Under the pieces are notes generated by a model. The model saw only the letters and a program-made list of their open reading frames with translations. It was not told where the DNA came from and did no database searches. The translations under genes were made by a program, and so were the position numbers. Shown here piece after piece: positions 1 through 8,539 of a DNA stretch of 64,000 nucleotides. Source of the stretch: an uncultured Clostridia bacterium (GTDB taxonomy: Bacteria; Bacillota; Clostridia; Christensenellales; DTU072); contig CAMOOO010000004.1 of the NCBI GenBank assembly GCA_946621465.1, positions 62,001-126,000 on the forward strand. The letters run 5' to 3'. Numbering within the stretch: position 1 is the stretch's first letter; each line of letters starts with the position of its first letter.

Positions 1-113
1 CGGCAAACGTCGTTGCCGTAGGGATCCCGGCAAAAGTTATGCGTGAGATTACAGATAAGGACAATACGTTCTACCGTAAAGACAAACCTATCCCGCCTGA
101 GCTGTTTCAATAA
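1..113 (+). CDS. Sugar O-acetyltransferase (hexapeptide repeat), C-terminal fragment
   Basis: Only the last 36 codons lie in the window (reading from base 3, stop TAA at 111-113); the start is upstream. The fragment contains NVVAVGIPAKVMREI, the closing coil typical of left-handed beta-helix acetyltransferases of the maltose/galactoside O-acetyltransferase type, in which the VxGxPAK turn closes the last helix rung. These enzymes transfer acetyl from acetyl-CoA to a sugar hydroxyl in the cytoplasm. The substrate cannot be read from the tail. The next gene starts 25 bases downstream on the same strand. Confidence 0.75.
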   Translation, partial: ANVVAVGIPAKVMREITDKDNTFYRKDKPIPPELFQ

Positions 114-138
114 TACCTTATTTGGGTATATTTAAAAC

Positions 139-333
139 GTGTATTATAATTATCACGGAACGGCAAAAAAGTTGATTAAAGAAGGGAAGCTGATAGGGTG
201 TGCGGTGACGGGAGAACATAACGGCATACGCCCGGCGCTGGTGCTTTATTTCGACGGGCATTCGCCCATGCCGATACGGTTTTATCGGTGGAAAGAATAC
301 TTTGATTTGATTATAAAATACGGCGTCAAATGA
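139..333 (+). CDS. Small conserved clostridial protein, function unknown
   Basis: A 64-residue protein starting at GTG (139), opening YYNYHGTAKKLIKEGK and containing the block RPALVLYFDGHSPMPIRFYRW. I recognise this pattern from small proteins common in Clostridia that are often labelled 'thermostable hemolysin delta-VPH'; that label is not supported by anything visible here. There is no signal peptide or membrane segment. No Shine-Dalgarno sequence precedes the GTG; a TATATT at 127-132 ends six bases before it, so it could be leaderless, but no convincing -35 is present. The stop codon lies inside a terminator hairpin. Confidence 0.6.
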   Translation: MYYNYHGTAKKLIKEGKLIGCAVTGEHNGIRPALVLYFDGHSPMPIRFYRWKEYFDLIIKYGVK

Positions 334-344
334 CGCCATATTTT
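315..344. terminator. Bidirectional hairpin terminator
   Basis: Perfect GGCGTC/GACGCC stem (322-327 with 332-337) closed by an AAAT loop. After a single mismatch it extends into AAAATA/TATTTT, giving a T-run on either strand. It overlaps the stop codon of the 64-aa gene and lies 43-72 bases beyond the stop of the glycosidase gene on the minus strand, so it can end both converging transcripts. Confidence 0.75.
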
Positions 345-386
345 GCAAATTTATATTTAGAATCGTGCTTTTTTGCCGTTCCGGAT

Positions 387-3068
387 CTATCTTTTGTCAG
401 ACTGATTTTTCGCAGTATAAAGAAATTCTCCTTTGTAGTAGACGTCCACCTCGGCAGGGAAGGTCGCATTGATTTTTACGACCGGTTTATCATTTTCAAA
501 AGTGCAGATGAGGTCGGCTGTTCCGGAGGCGAGAGGATAGCGTCTTACTCCGTGCGTTTCTTTGCAACTTATGCGCCAGGTGGCTCTGTCATGGAGGGCG
601 TCGGCTTCGATGCCGAAGATGCCTTCCAGTAGTATGGTTATGGGAAAGAGGCCCGACCAACCGACGAATTTCGACTTGGCAGGGTCGCCCTTCGCCGCCG
701 ATTCCGGCGCGTAGTTTTCCCACAGCGTTCCGGTGTTTTTAAATACGGAAACGACGTTTTCGACGCAGCAACGGGCGATTTCGTTTGCCATTTCGTGGTA
801 GCCGTAGGCTTGCAGTCCGCGGATGACCATGTAGTTTGTGGGCGCCCATACGCCGCCCAGCCAGTAGCGCCCCGTTTCTTTATCGTACATCGGGTGGTCA
901 GCCGAGAGCGAGGGGACGCGGTTGGGACGTTTAAATTCCTTTTCGTTGTCCAGATGGGCGATGAAACGGGCTAGTTTTTCTTTCGGCACCACGCCGGCAA
1001 GAAGGGCCCAATATGCGCCTACCGTTTTGACTTTGTTCTGGACGTCTTTACCATCCTCATCCTGCCATAGGTCGTAATAAAAAGCGTCCTCTTCGTTCCA
1101 CAGTTTTTCGTTGACAAAAGTAGTCAGTCGATCCCGTTCTTTTTGCAAGAATAACGTCTCATCCTCCCTGCCGATGACTTTAGCAACGTCGATCAGTACG
1201 TTTGCCGAAATAATCATCTGGAAACAGGCGTCCGCCCACACGGCGTGTCCGTTTTCCGGGCCGGCCTGGTATCCTTGCGGCGTGCGCGGTTGATTGTCCA
1301 TCCCCGAACCGAGACCGGTCGTCCAGTAGGAGCCGTCCCGCCACGTTCTGTTTTTCTTAAGCCAAATATGGTATGCCATAAGGGGGTCGAAAATCTTTTT
1401 CAACCTCTCGACGTCGCCGGTGTTCTTGTAGTATTCCCATTCCGCCCACGGCAGGATGTTGGGCCCGGTAGAGGAGGGGTCGTAGCTATTGAACTGTTCG
1501 CCCTCTTTCTTTTCCCATAGCTCGCGGCTGATAAAACCATCCGAGTGCTGGCAGGCGTAAAAATTGTTCAGCGTCTGTTGGAAATCAAAAGCACGAACGC
1601 CGTATTTTCCGAACATCACCATAAAAGAACTGTCCCACATAAAGGAAAAACCGTTAAAAGCGGTGTCGATAAATTGCGATTTGAACCGGCTGGCAATGGT
1701 GGGATTTTTTATATTGGAAAAGGCGATTTTCCAGGCGTAGTCGTAACATTCTACGTATCCCTCGTGTCCTTCCCAAATAGGCTCGGGCAGCAGATTTTTT
1801 GCCTTTTTATATTTAGGAAGGAGTCCGATATGGATGCGTTGCTTCTTAAATGCGTTGTTCATCGCGTACGGCTCGTCAACGCGGAAAAGATTGCATTTTT
1901 CTTTAAAAGGCACATGTCGAGAGTTCTTTCTCATTCGTTTTTTCTCCTTTTTCTCCACGAAAGCGGTAAAGATCTTTTCATAGAGATTTTTGATGGCTTT
2001 TTTGATTTTTTCGAGGTTTGGGCTTTTCTTTACGAAGGTGTGGAATAAAAAGAAGAGGGCGATGATAAAAAATGCCGTCGCAACGATGATAATGGCTGCC
2101 GTCTCGTCTTTTGTCAGCGTTTTGACCCTCTCGGTACTCTCGGACGTAGCGGTTTCCAGGGGCGTTTTACTGCCGAAAACGACCATGTCGCGGTCGATTT
2201 GTTTAGGGAAGATCACTTCGCCGTTCTCGTCCGACCAGTAGTACCCTTCCGGCAAGGCGTCCTCTTGCAGGGCTTCATCAAGAGGAATAATAATCTTTTC
2301 TTCCCCCTCGTCGGTGATCGCCGTCACCGTATAAGAAACCCTTTCCCAGGCGGTATACAGGGTCAGTCCGTTGAGGGCAACGCCGTCATATCCCTGCGTG
2401 CAGGCGGCGTCGTAAAAGTATCCGACGAAAGAAAAGTTCTCCCTTTCTTCCGGTTCATGAAGCCGCTCGCCATAAGAAAAAGCGGTGGTTTCGCCGTCTA
2501 AAGTTATCGTCGCCGGGGCGAGAAGTTGGACGTATACGGTATAGTCCTCGGTCAGATACCGAGGCATATTCCATTGGTTATTGTCTGTAGCAACGTACCG
2601 GGCGGTGCGATAGAGATTTTGCCCGATAGGCTGATCATTGATCTTTTCCGGAACGGTATATTCCGTCCCGTATGGGTACTCTATCGTCTGTTCGATAAAG
2701 TTTTGTTCATCGAAATAGTCGTAACGATAGCTAACGGTGCATTTTTTGTCCGTTTCCACCTCGTAAAGATACAAATGAACGTCGGTTTCGGCAATAAAAT
2801 CCTCCGCAACCGGTCCGTCCGCCGCGCCCATTCTCCAGCCGTAAACGGTGCCTTCGGTAAGGCTGAAACCATATGTATCTGAAAGGGAACGGAGGGTGTA
2901 ATAGCTAAGCAAAGTCACCTTTTCGCCTGTGCAAACCTGTTGGGGCGGTAAAGTAACTTCGCCGACGTGATAAACAACGTCCACCGTATCCAGGGCATAG
3001 GCAGGCGTCGGCGAACACGCCGAAAGGATCAATAGGAGTAAAAGTAGGAAGTAAAGGAGCTTTTTCAT
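387..3068 (-). CDS. Lipoprotein with Listeria-Bacteroides-type repeats, one TM and a GH63/MGH1-like glycosidase domain
   Basis: 893 residues. An N-terminal signal ends in lipobox LSAC (Cys18). Residues ~105-300 hold beta-rich segments like the InlB/Listeria-Bacteroides repeat (for example GYFYDAACTQGYDG, LTLYTAWERVSYTV). A membrane segment at ~323-346 is followed by a very basic stretch (EKKEKKRMRKN). From ~430 to ~860 comes an (alpha/alpha)6-barrel glycosidase of the GH63/mannosylglycerate-hydrolase-like type: MWDSSFM near 478, GLGSGMDNQPR, and LWENYAPES with GWSGLFPITILLEG near the end, placing the expected acid and base carboxylates. By family these hydrolyse alpha-linked oligosaccharides; the substrate is unknown. 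The start overlaps the upstream gene's stop by 4 bases (ATGA), indicating translational coupling. Oddity: lipobox, one TM and positive-inside charge together put the catalytic domain on the cytoplasmic side. Confidence 0.8.
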   Translation of the reverse strand: MKKLLYFLLLLLLILSACSPTPAYALDTVDVVYHVGEVTLPPQQVCTGEKVTLLSYYTLRSLSDTYGFSLTEGTVYGWRMGAADGPVAEDFIAETDVHLYLYEVETDKKCTVSYRYDYFDEQNFIEQTIEYPYGTEYTVPEKINDQPIGQNLYRTARYVATDNNQWNMPRYLTEDYTVYVQLLAPATITLDGETTAFSYGERLHEPEERENFSFVGYFYDAACTQGYDGVALNGLTLYTAWERVSYTVTAITDEGEEKIIIPLDEALQEDALPEGYYWSDENGEVIFPKQIDRDMVVFGSKTPLETATSESTERVKTLTKDETAAIIIVATAFFIIALFFLFHTFVKKSPNLEKIKKAIKNLYEKIFTAFVEKKEKKRMRKNSRHVPFKEKCNLFRVDEPYAMNNAFKKQRIHIGLLPKYKKAKNLLPEPIWEGHEGYVECYDYAWKIAFSNIKNPTIASRFKSQFIDTAFNGFSFMWDSSFMVMFGKYGVRAFDFQQTLNNFYACQHSDGFISRELWEKKEGEQFNSYDPSSTGPNILPWAEWEYYKNTGDVERLKKIFDPLMAYHIWLKKNRTWRDGSYWTTGLGSGMDNQPRTPQGYQAGPENGHAVWADACFQMIISANVLIDVAKVIGREDETLFLQKERDRLTTFVNEKLWNEEDAFYYDLWQDEDGKDVQNKVKTVGAYWALLAGVVPKEKLARFIAHLDNEKEFKRPNRVPSLSADHPMYDKETGRYWLGGVWAPTNYMVIRGLQAYGYHEMANEIARCCVENVVSVFKNTGTLWENYAPESAAKGDPAKSKFVGWSGLFPITILLEGIFGIEADALHDRATWRISCKETHGVRRYPLASGTADLICTFENDKPVVKINATFPAEVDVYYKGEFLYTAKNQSDKR

Positions 3069-4204
3069 TGAGCGGAACTTTGCTCCGCGTTACTGTTTTC
3101 GGTGACGAAACAGATGTCTCCTTCGTAATCGATATATAGGGTAATGGTTCCGTCGTCTTGTGTATTGTAGATGGTCATGTTCCTCTCGTTCAGACGGTCC
3201 AGAATCAATTGCCTCGGGTGACCGTAAGCGTTGTTCTTTCCGCTGGAAATAACGGCGTATTCGGCGTGAACGTAGTCTAAAAAGTCTTCGCAAGAGGAGC
3301 TTTCGCTGCCGTGGTGGGCGACCTTTAATACGTCGACATCGAAGTTCGCATCATTCCCCGTTTTGTCGATGAACCATTCTTCCGTTTCCACTTCGGCATC
3401 GCCGGTAAAGAGGACCTTTCGTCCGGCGTATTCGAGCAGGCAGATAATGGACATACTGTTTTCTTTGGTACGCGCCCCGGTGAATCCGTCGTTGCCGGAG
3501 GAATAGACGGTCAAGGTGTAATTGGTCGTTTTGATGGGGATAACGGTGTCGTCCGCCGTTTCAAACTGATATTGGGTGCAGTCCGGCTCGTTTTCCACGG
3601 CCGTTTCAAAATTTCTCGCCGTTGCGGAAGTCTGATTTGAAGTCATGGACTCGTTATAGCAATCGTTATAAAAGACGGTATTGACCTGATAGCGGTCGAG
3701 GACCTTCGGGAGCATATTGATGTGGTCGCTATCGCGGTGGGTGGCAACAAGGTAGTCGATATCTCCGCCGTGATTATTGATAACCTCGTCAAGGTAAGCA
3801 AAGTATGGTTCGGTGACTGCTTTCGGTACGCTACCGCTACCGTAGGGCCTATCAACATATTTTCCCTTTTCCTCGCTGTAAGAGACCCCCGTGTGTCCGG
3901 CGTCGATGAGGAGAATGGTGTCGGTATCCAGTTCTACCAGAATGGAGTCGCCCTGACCGACGTCGATAAAGTGTATTTTTATACAGTTACTTAGGTCAAT
4001 GTCGGCGAGTTCTGCACTAGCGGGTTTTTCGCCGGGTGCTTGTTGTTCTTCCGGTTCGCCTAAATAGGCGGACAGATCAATTACGCCAAAATAAACGAGC
4101 AATAAAAAAACAATCACGATCACGGCGACGATCACCGCAAAAAGGATCAGTTCCCTCGTTATTTTCTTTTCCGATTTCTTACCAGTTGTTTTTTTCGTAG
4201 CCAT
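3065..4204 (-). CDS. Membrane-anchored ComEC/Rec2-type metallo-beta-lactamase-fold hydrolase
   Basis: 379 residues: a short basic cytoplasmic tail, one membrane segment (~19-40), an acidic linker and a metallo-beta-lactamase domain outside the cell. Motifs: FIDVGQGDS (~69-77), ILLIDAGH (~98-104), ATHRDSDHI with the metal ligands H156/D158/D160/H161, LFTGDAE, and VAHHGSESS, followed by ISSGKNNAYGHP. This is the signature of the ComEC C-terminal hydrolase group, which in ComEC is tied to DNA degradation during uptake; stand-alone anchored forms are common in Firmicutes and largely uncharacterised. There is no ComEC channel domain. The start is set by the lack of any nearby alternative Met and by a promoter that ends 6 bases upstream, implying a leaderless mRNA. 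First gene of a two-gene unit. Confidence 0.8.
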   Translation of the reverse strand: MATKKTTGKKSEKKITRELILFAVIVAVIVIVFLLLVYFGVIDLSAYLGEPEEQQAPGEKPASAELADIDLSNCIKIHFIDVGQGDSILVELDTDTILLIDAGHTGVSYSEEKGKYVDRPYGSGSVPKAVTEPYFAYLDEVINNHGGDIDYLVATHRDSDHINMLPKVLDRYQVNTVFYNDCYNESMTSNQTSATARNFETAVENEPDCTQYQFETADDTVIPIKTTNYTLTVYSSGNDGFTGARTKENSMSIICLLEYAGRKVLFTGDAEVETEEWFIDKTGNDANFDVDVLKVAHHGSESSSCEDFLDYVHAEYAVISSGKNNAYGHPRQLILDRLNERNMTIYNTQDDGTITLYIDYEGDICFVTENSNAEQSSAQ

Positions 4205-4210
4205 GTTTTG

Positions 4211-4240
4211 ATTATATTACATCGGGCAGGACAAAATCAA
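4211..4240 (-). promoter_or_regulatory. Sigma-A promoter for the MBL-fold/glycosidase unit
   Basis: On the minus strand: TTGATT (4240-4235), 18-base spacer, perfect TATAAT (4216-4211). Only six bases (CAAAAC) separate the -10 from the ATG at 4204, so transcription should begin at or next to the A of the start codon. No Shine-Dalgarno sequence can fit. Confidence 0.7.
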
Positions 4241-4254
4241 CACATTTTTCGGAA

Positions 4255-4283
4255 TTGACAAGATAAAAGGTATATTTTATAAT
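4255..4283 (+). promoter_or_regulatory. Consensus sigma-A promoter for the GH3 gene
   Basis: TTGACA (4255-4260), exactly 17 bases, TATAAT (4278-4283): a perfect consensus. The expected start near 4290 leaves a ~34-base leader containing AGGAGA at about 4313-4318 before the ATG at 4324. It is back to back with the promoter of the minus-strand unit. Confidence 0.85.
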
Positions 4284-4323
4284 CTATAAATAGAGAATAC
4301 CGTTCTCAAAGTAGGAGAAAGAC

Positions 4324-6741
4324 ATGGATATCAATAAAATTATCGCCGATTTAACGTTGGAAGAAAAAGCCTCTCTTGCCAGCGGAAAAACATTCTGGAC
4401 GACCAAGCCGATCGAGAGAGAGGGCGTTCCGTCCGTTCTGATGACCGACGGTCCGCACGGACTGAGAAAGGAACAGGGAGCGGAAGAGGAAAAGGGTCTG
4501 ACCAACGTCATGAAAGGGAGCGAAAAGGCAACCTGTTTCCCCACTGCCGTGACGACTGCCAGCACCTGGGACCCCGATCTTTTGGCGCGCGTAGGCGAGG
4601 CGATCGGAGAGGAAGCCCTAGACCAGGGCGTCAGCACCGTTTTAGGTCCCGGTACAAACGTTAAACGCTCGCCTTTATGCGGTAGAAACTTCGAGTACTT
4701 TTCCGAAGACCCCTATCTCGCCGGAGAAATGAGTACGGCGTACGTAAACGGAATGCAGAAAAAAGGGGTAGGCTGCTCGCTGAAACACTACTGCGGTAAC
4801 AATCAGGAGTTTTTCCGGATGTCCATCGACTCCCGTATCGACGAGCGTGCGCTCAGAGAAATCTATCTCCCTGCTTTTGAGAATACCGTAAAAAGGGCGC
4901 AACCATGGCAGATCATGTGTTCGTACAACAAGCTCAACGGCACCTACCTTTCCGACAACAAACGGATGCTCACCGATATATTGCGCGGAGAGTGGGGCTT
5001 TGAAGGAATAGTTGTCAGCGACTGGGGAGCGACCAACGACCGCGTCGAGGGAATTAAAGCAGGCATGGACCTGCAAATGCCCACCTGCAAAGGTGCCGAC
5101 GACAGAAAAATCGTCAAGGCGGTACGCGAGGGGAGACTTGATGAAAAGGACCTCGACGTCACCACCGGGCGCGTTTTACGTTACGTCGATTTGTGCGCGA
5201 AAAATAAGCCTGCGGAACGGCCGAAAGCCGACTACGAAAGTCACCATAAGCTCTGCCGCGAGGTGGGAGCCAAGGGTGCGGTACTGCTGAAAAACGACGG
5301 CGCGTTGCCGCTATCGAGAGATAAAAAGATCCTCTTTATCGGTAAGCTCGCCGAGGAGAGCAGGTATCAGGGGGCAGGCAGTTCTCGCATAGAATGTAAC
5401 CGCCTCGTCCATTTGACGGAGGCACTGAATACCGCAAACAGAGCGTTCGAGTACCTTCCCGGCTACGTTCTGACAGGGGAAGGAAAGGATGAAAAGTTAT
5501 TGAATGAAGCGGTGGAAAAAGCCAAAGAGTACGATACCGTCGTTGCCGTAATAGGCCTAACCGATCTGTACGAAAGCGAGGGTTTCGACCGCACCCACAT
5601 GGACCTGCCGGCAGGACATAACGAACTGGTAAAAAAACTCTGCGAGCTGGGCAAAAAAGTGGTGGTCGTCCTGCAAGGCGGCTCTCCCGTTACCATGCCC
5701 TGGAAAGAGAACGTCAACGCCATTCTGAACGTCTATCTGCAAGGAGAAGGGGTGGGCGAATCCACCATGGACCTTCTGTACGGCGACGCCAATCCGGGCG
5801 GAAAGCTGGCGGAAACCTATCCGGAAAGCCTCGATGACGTTCTGGCGCAGAAGTGCTTTCCTATGGGACCGAAGACGGTGGAGTACCGCGAGAGCATTTT
5901 CGTCGGGTACAGATATTTTGACGCGGCGAAGAAAAAGGTCGCTTTCCCGTTCGGGTTCGGCCTCAGCTACACGACGTTTAAGGCAACCGATTTTTCCCTT
6001 TTGGGGACCTATACGGACGGATTCGTTGTTAAATGCAAAATAACCAATACCGGGGAAAGACAGGGGAGCGAAGTGTTGCAGGTCTACGTCGGTCAAGAGG
6101 ATAGCCCGATTTTCAGAGCGGAAAAGGAACTGAAAGGGTTCAAACGGGTCTATCTGGAACCGGGCGAAACCAAAGAGGTGGAGATACCATTAGATAAGCG
6201 CGCGCTTGCCTTTTATAACACCGCGGTAAAGGACTGGACGGTGCTTTCCGGCAAGTACATTATTTCCGTCGGGACCTCTTCGAGGGACATCTTATGGACG
6301 GCGGAGACGGAAGTCGACGCCCCCGAAGCGGAGATGCCTTCTTATTCGGACGAGGTGAAAAAAGTCTACGGCGACATCGGCGCGATCAAGGAGATCACGA
6401 AGGAACAATTCGAGGCCCTTTGCGGCGAAACGTTGCCCGACAACGAGCCGTACAAAATAGGGGAGTTCCACCAGAACTGCACGTTGCAGGATCTATCTTG
6501 CACGAGGCTCGGGCGGTTCCTTTGTAAGACCATTCAGTTCGTCGGCAAAAAAATGGCAGGCGACGCCGTCAATGCGGCGATGATCGTCAATACGGCTACC
6601 TCCATTCCGCTCCGCGCTTTCAGCGGCTTTTCGGGCGGCGTACTGTCCCCCTATTCGGTGGATGGACTGGTGGACGTTTTCAACAAAAAGAAAGGGGGCT
6701 GGCGGAAGTTCTTCCGTGGCTTCCGTAAAAAATACAAATAA
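4324..6741 (+). CDS. Glycoside hydrolase family 3 beta-glycosidase
   Basis: 805 residues, no signal peptide, so cytoplasmic. Order: GH3 N-terminal barrel (~15-285, with MTDGPHGLR and SLKHYCGNNQE), nucleophile Asp233 in VVSDWGA, GH3 C-terminal alpha/beta sandwich (~310-550, with GEGVGESTMDLLYGDANPGG), Fn3-like domain (~560-660, ITNTGERQGSEVLQVYVGQ), then a ~145-residue extension ending in a very basic tail (WRKFFRGFRKKYK). The layout matches beta-glucosidase/beta-xylosidase-type enzymes that release terminal non-reducing sugars from imported oligosaccharides; the exact substrate cannot be read. AGGAGA lies before the ATG and a consensus promoter drives it. Eleven bases separate it from the next gene, so the two are probably co-transcribed. 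Confidence 0.92.
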   Translation: MDINKIIADLTLEEKASLASGKTFWTTKPIEREGVPSVLMTDGPHGLRKEQGAEEEKGLTNVMKGSEKATCFPTAVTTASTWDPDLLARVGEAIGEEALDQGVSTVLGPGTNVKRSPLCGRNFEYFSEDPYLAGEMSTAYVNGMQKKGVGCSLKHYCGNNQEFFRMSIDSRIDERALREIYLPAFENTVKRAQPWQIMCSYNKLNGTYLSDNKRMLTDILRGEWGFEGIVVSDWGATNDRVEGIKAGMDLQMPTCKGADDRKIVKAVREGRLDEKDLDVTTGRVLRYVDLCAKNKPAERPKADYESHHKLCREVGAKGAVLLKNDGALPLSRDKKILFIGKLAEESRYQGAGSSRIECNRLVHLTEALNTANRAFEYLPGYVLTGEGKDEKLLNEAVEKAKEYDTVVAVIGLTDLYESEGFDRTHMDLPAGHNELVKKLCELGKKVVVVLQGGSPVTMPWKENVNAILNVYLQGEGVGESTMDLLYGDANPGGKLAETYPESLDDVLAQKCFPMGPKTVEYRESIFVGYRYFDAAKKKVAFPFGFGLSYTTFKATDFSLLGTYTDGFVVKCKITNTGERQGSEVLQVYVGQEDSPIFRAEKELKGFKRVYLEPGETKEVEIPLDKRALAFYNTAVKDWTVLSGKYIISVGTSSRDILWTAETEVDAPEAEMPSYSDEVKKVYGDIGAIKEITKEQFEALCGETLPDNEPYKIGEFHQNCTLQDLSCTRLGRFLCKTIQFVGKKMAGDAVNAAMIVNTATSIPLRAFSGFSGGVLSPYSVDGLVDVFNKKKGGWRKFFRGFRKKYK

Positions 6742-6752
6742 AGGCGGTTGAT

Positions 6753-7769
6753 ATGAAAAAGGTATGGGCGTTTTGTAAAAAACATAAGATCCTCGTGATA
6801 ACGGTATCGGTGGTTTTATCGCTGGTGATCGTCTTCTCCTGTTTGGGAGCGCTGGTCTTTACGCGGTATTCCGAGGGCGTGCTTCCCACGGCGGAAGACC
6901 TAAAGAGCGCGGTAACTTACGAGAGAGTTCTTGTTATCGGCGTCGACGGCGCGGGCAATTATTTCCCGCAGGTCAACACCCCCAATATCGACAGGATCTT
7001 CGGCGAAGGTTCGGTCAATTATAACGCGTTGAGCCAGTATCCAACGACGAGCGCACACAACTGGACGTCCATGTTCCACGGCGTTCGCTATCAAAAACAC
7101 GGGGTGAATAATTTCGTTGCGGAAAAGAAGAAGTATTCCAAAAACAAATACCCGTCCGTCTTTAAAGTGTGCGCGGAAAAATACCCCGACGCCAAAATGA
7201 TCTCTGCCGCCGCGTGGAATCCCATCAATTACGGCATAATGGAAGATTTGGACAACTTAATTAAGTTTTCCGGACCGCTGAAACACAAGGACGATAAATA
7301 TTTGACGAAAGGGGACGTGGACATGAAAGAGGCCTTTATTTCCGAAATAGAGAGCGGTACGTCGCCTAAGATCGCCTTCATGTACTTTGCCCAAGTGGAC
7401 GAATTCGGACACGATAAAGGGAAAAAGGCGCAGTATTGGGAAGCAATAGAGAGGGTGGACGGTTATATCGGAGAAGTGTACGACGAGTACGTTGCCAAAG
7501 GTTGGGAGAAGGACACCCTGTTTTTGCTTGTGACCGATCACGGACACCGCACCCTGGGCGGACACGGTGGCAACAGTAAAACGGAGCGCACCGTCACCAT
7601 CGCCGTAGCAGGGGCAAAGGGCAATATCATAAAAGGACAACCGGCAGGAAAGGCGGTCACGCAGGACGTGGCGTCGATCATACTTTACGGTTTGGGAATA
7701 GAACAACCGGAGAGTTGGGAAAGTAGGGTACCGTACGGAATATTCAATACCTTGCCGCTGTCGGCATAA
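6753..7769 (+). CDS. Membrane-anchored alkaline phosphatase/type I phosphodiesterase family protein
   Basis: 338 residues. An N-terminal signal anchor (~13-36) is followed by an alkaline-phosphatase-superfamily domain: VIGVDGAGNY (metal Asp65), YPTTSAHNWTSMFHG (Thr98/Thr99 as likely nucleophile), FAQVDEFGHDKG (metal Asp/His) and VTDHGHRTLGGHGG (metal Asp/His pairs). The set agrees with the phosphodiesterase/nucleotide pyrophosphatase branch (PF01663-like), which uses two zinc ions to cleave phosphomonoesters or diesters. The domain would face outward. Substrate unknown; phosphorylated glycans or cell-wall polymers would fit the GH3 neighbour, but that is a guess. The gene ends 23 bases from the convergent truA stop with no visible terminator hairpin. 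Confidence 0.8.
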   Translation: MKKVWAFCKKHKILVITVSVVLSLVIVFSCLGALVFTRYSEGVLPTAEDLKSAVTYERVLVIGVDGAGNYFPQVNTPNIDRIFGEGSVNYNALSQYPTTSAHNWTSMFHGVRYQKHGVNNFVAEKKKYSKNKYPSVFKVCAEKYPDAKMISAAAWNPINYGIMEDLDNLIKFSGPLKHKDDKYLTKGDVDMKEAFISEIESGTSPKIAFMYFAQVDEFGHDKGKKAQYWEAIERVDGYIGEVYDEYVAKGWEKDTLFLLVTDHGHRTLGGHGGNSKTERTVTIAVAGAKGNIIKGQPAGKAVTQDVASIILYGLGIEQPESWESRVPYGIFNTLPLSA

Positions 7770-7792
7770 AAAGGCGATATTGAAGGGAAAAA

Positions 7793-8539
7793 TCAGGTGT
7801 AATCTACGTCCAGAAGGCATAAGCCTTCGGGCGCGAAGGTCTTTCCGGCGAGCGTTCTGTCCCCTGTTTCCAGTATCTTTTTGATGACGTCCGGGGTTCT
7901 TTTTCCCAGTCCGACGTAGATAAGGGTACCGGCGATAATGCGGACCATGTTGTATAAAAAGCCGTTTCCGGTGATGAAGAAGGTGACGAAAGTCCCTTCT
8001 TTTTTTACGGTGACGTCGTAGATGGTGCGAACGGTGGAGCGGACCTGACTGCCTTTATTGGAAAACCCGATGAAATCGTAGGTGCCGACGAGGTATTTTG
8101 CCGCTTCTTCCACTTTGGAAAAATCAAAATAACTCTCCGCATAGGGTATCTGCGCGAAGGTGTCGTTTAAGAGTGGATGGTTCTCCCTGGAAAGATAGGT
8201 CTGATAGCGGTAGGTTTTCTTTTTTGCCGAATACTGGGCGTGCAGGTCGGGAGAGACCTCTTCCGCCTTTAAAATGGCGATATCGGGGGGAAGAAGGCTC
8301 TGTGAGGCGATAGACATCTTATCCAAGGGAAAATTGCCGTCGTAGTCGAAATGGGCCTTTTGTCCGAGCGCGTGGACGCCGGCGTCCGTTCTGCCGCTGG
8401 CGATCAAAACGACCTTTTGCTGGAGCATTTTTTCCAGAGCGTCTTCCAATACCTGTTGGACGGCGAGCGCATTCTCCTGGCGTTGCCACCCGGCGTAGTC
8501 GGTACCCTTATATTCCACCGTCAAAAGTATCCGTCTCAT
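7793..8539 (-). CDS. truA: tRNA pseudouridine(38-40) synthase TruA
   Basis: 248 residues from the ATG at 8539 (MRRILLTVEYKGTDYAGWQRQ). The reading frame runs 28 codons further upstream, but the homologous N-terminus starts here and the ATG overlaps the ecfT stop as ATGA. The catalytic Asp sits in ASGRTDAGVHALGQ, and FLYNMVRIIAGTLIYVGLGK is the conserved C-terminal block. TruA isomerises uridines 38, 39 and 40 in the tRNA anticodon arm. It is the last gene of the ECF transporter operon, a placement common in Firmicutes. Confidence 0.95.
   Translation of the reverse strand: MRRILLTVEYKGTDYAGWQRQENALAVQQVLEDALEKMLQQKVVLIASGRTDAGVHALGQKAHFDYDGNFPLDKMSIASQSLLPPDIAILKAEEVSPDLHAQYSAKKKTYRYQTYLSRENHPLLNDTFAQIPYAESYFDFSKVEEAAKYLVGTYDFIGFSNKGSQVRSTVRTIYDVTVKKEGTFVTFFITGNGFLYNMVRIIAGTLIYVGLGKRTPDVIKKILETGDRTLAGKTFAPEGLCLLDVDYT

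Noticed and set aside
127..138. Leaderless promoter for the 64-aa gene
   Set aside because: TATATT is well placed six bases before the GTG, but the -35 region (TTTCAA) matches poorly and the gene may be co-transcribed with the acetyltransferase, so I left it as a remark only.
7770..7792. Terminator between the phosphodiesterase gene and truA
   Set aside because: No inverted repeat with a T-run is visible in the 23-base convergent gap.
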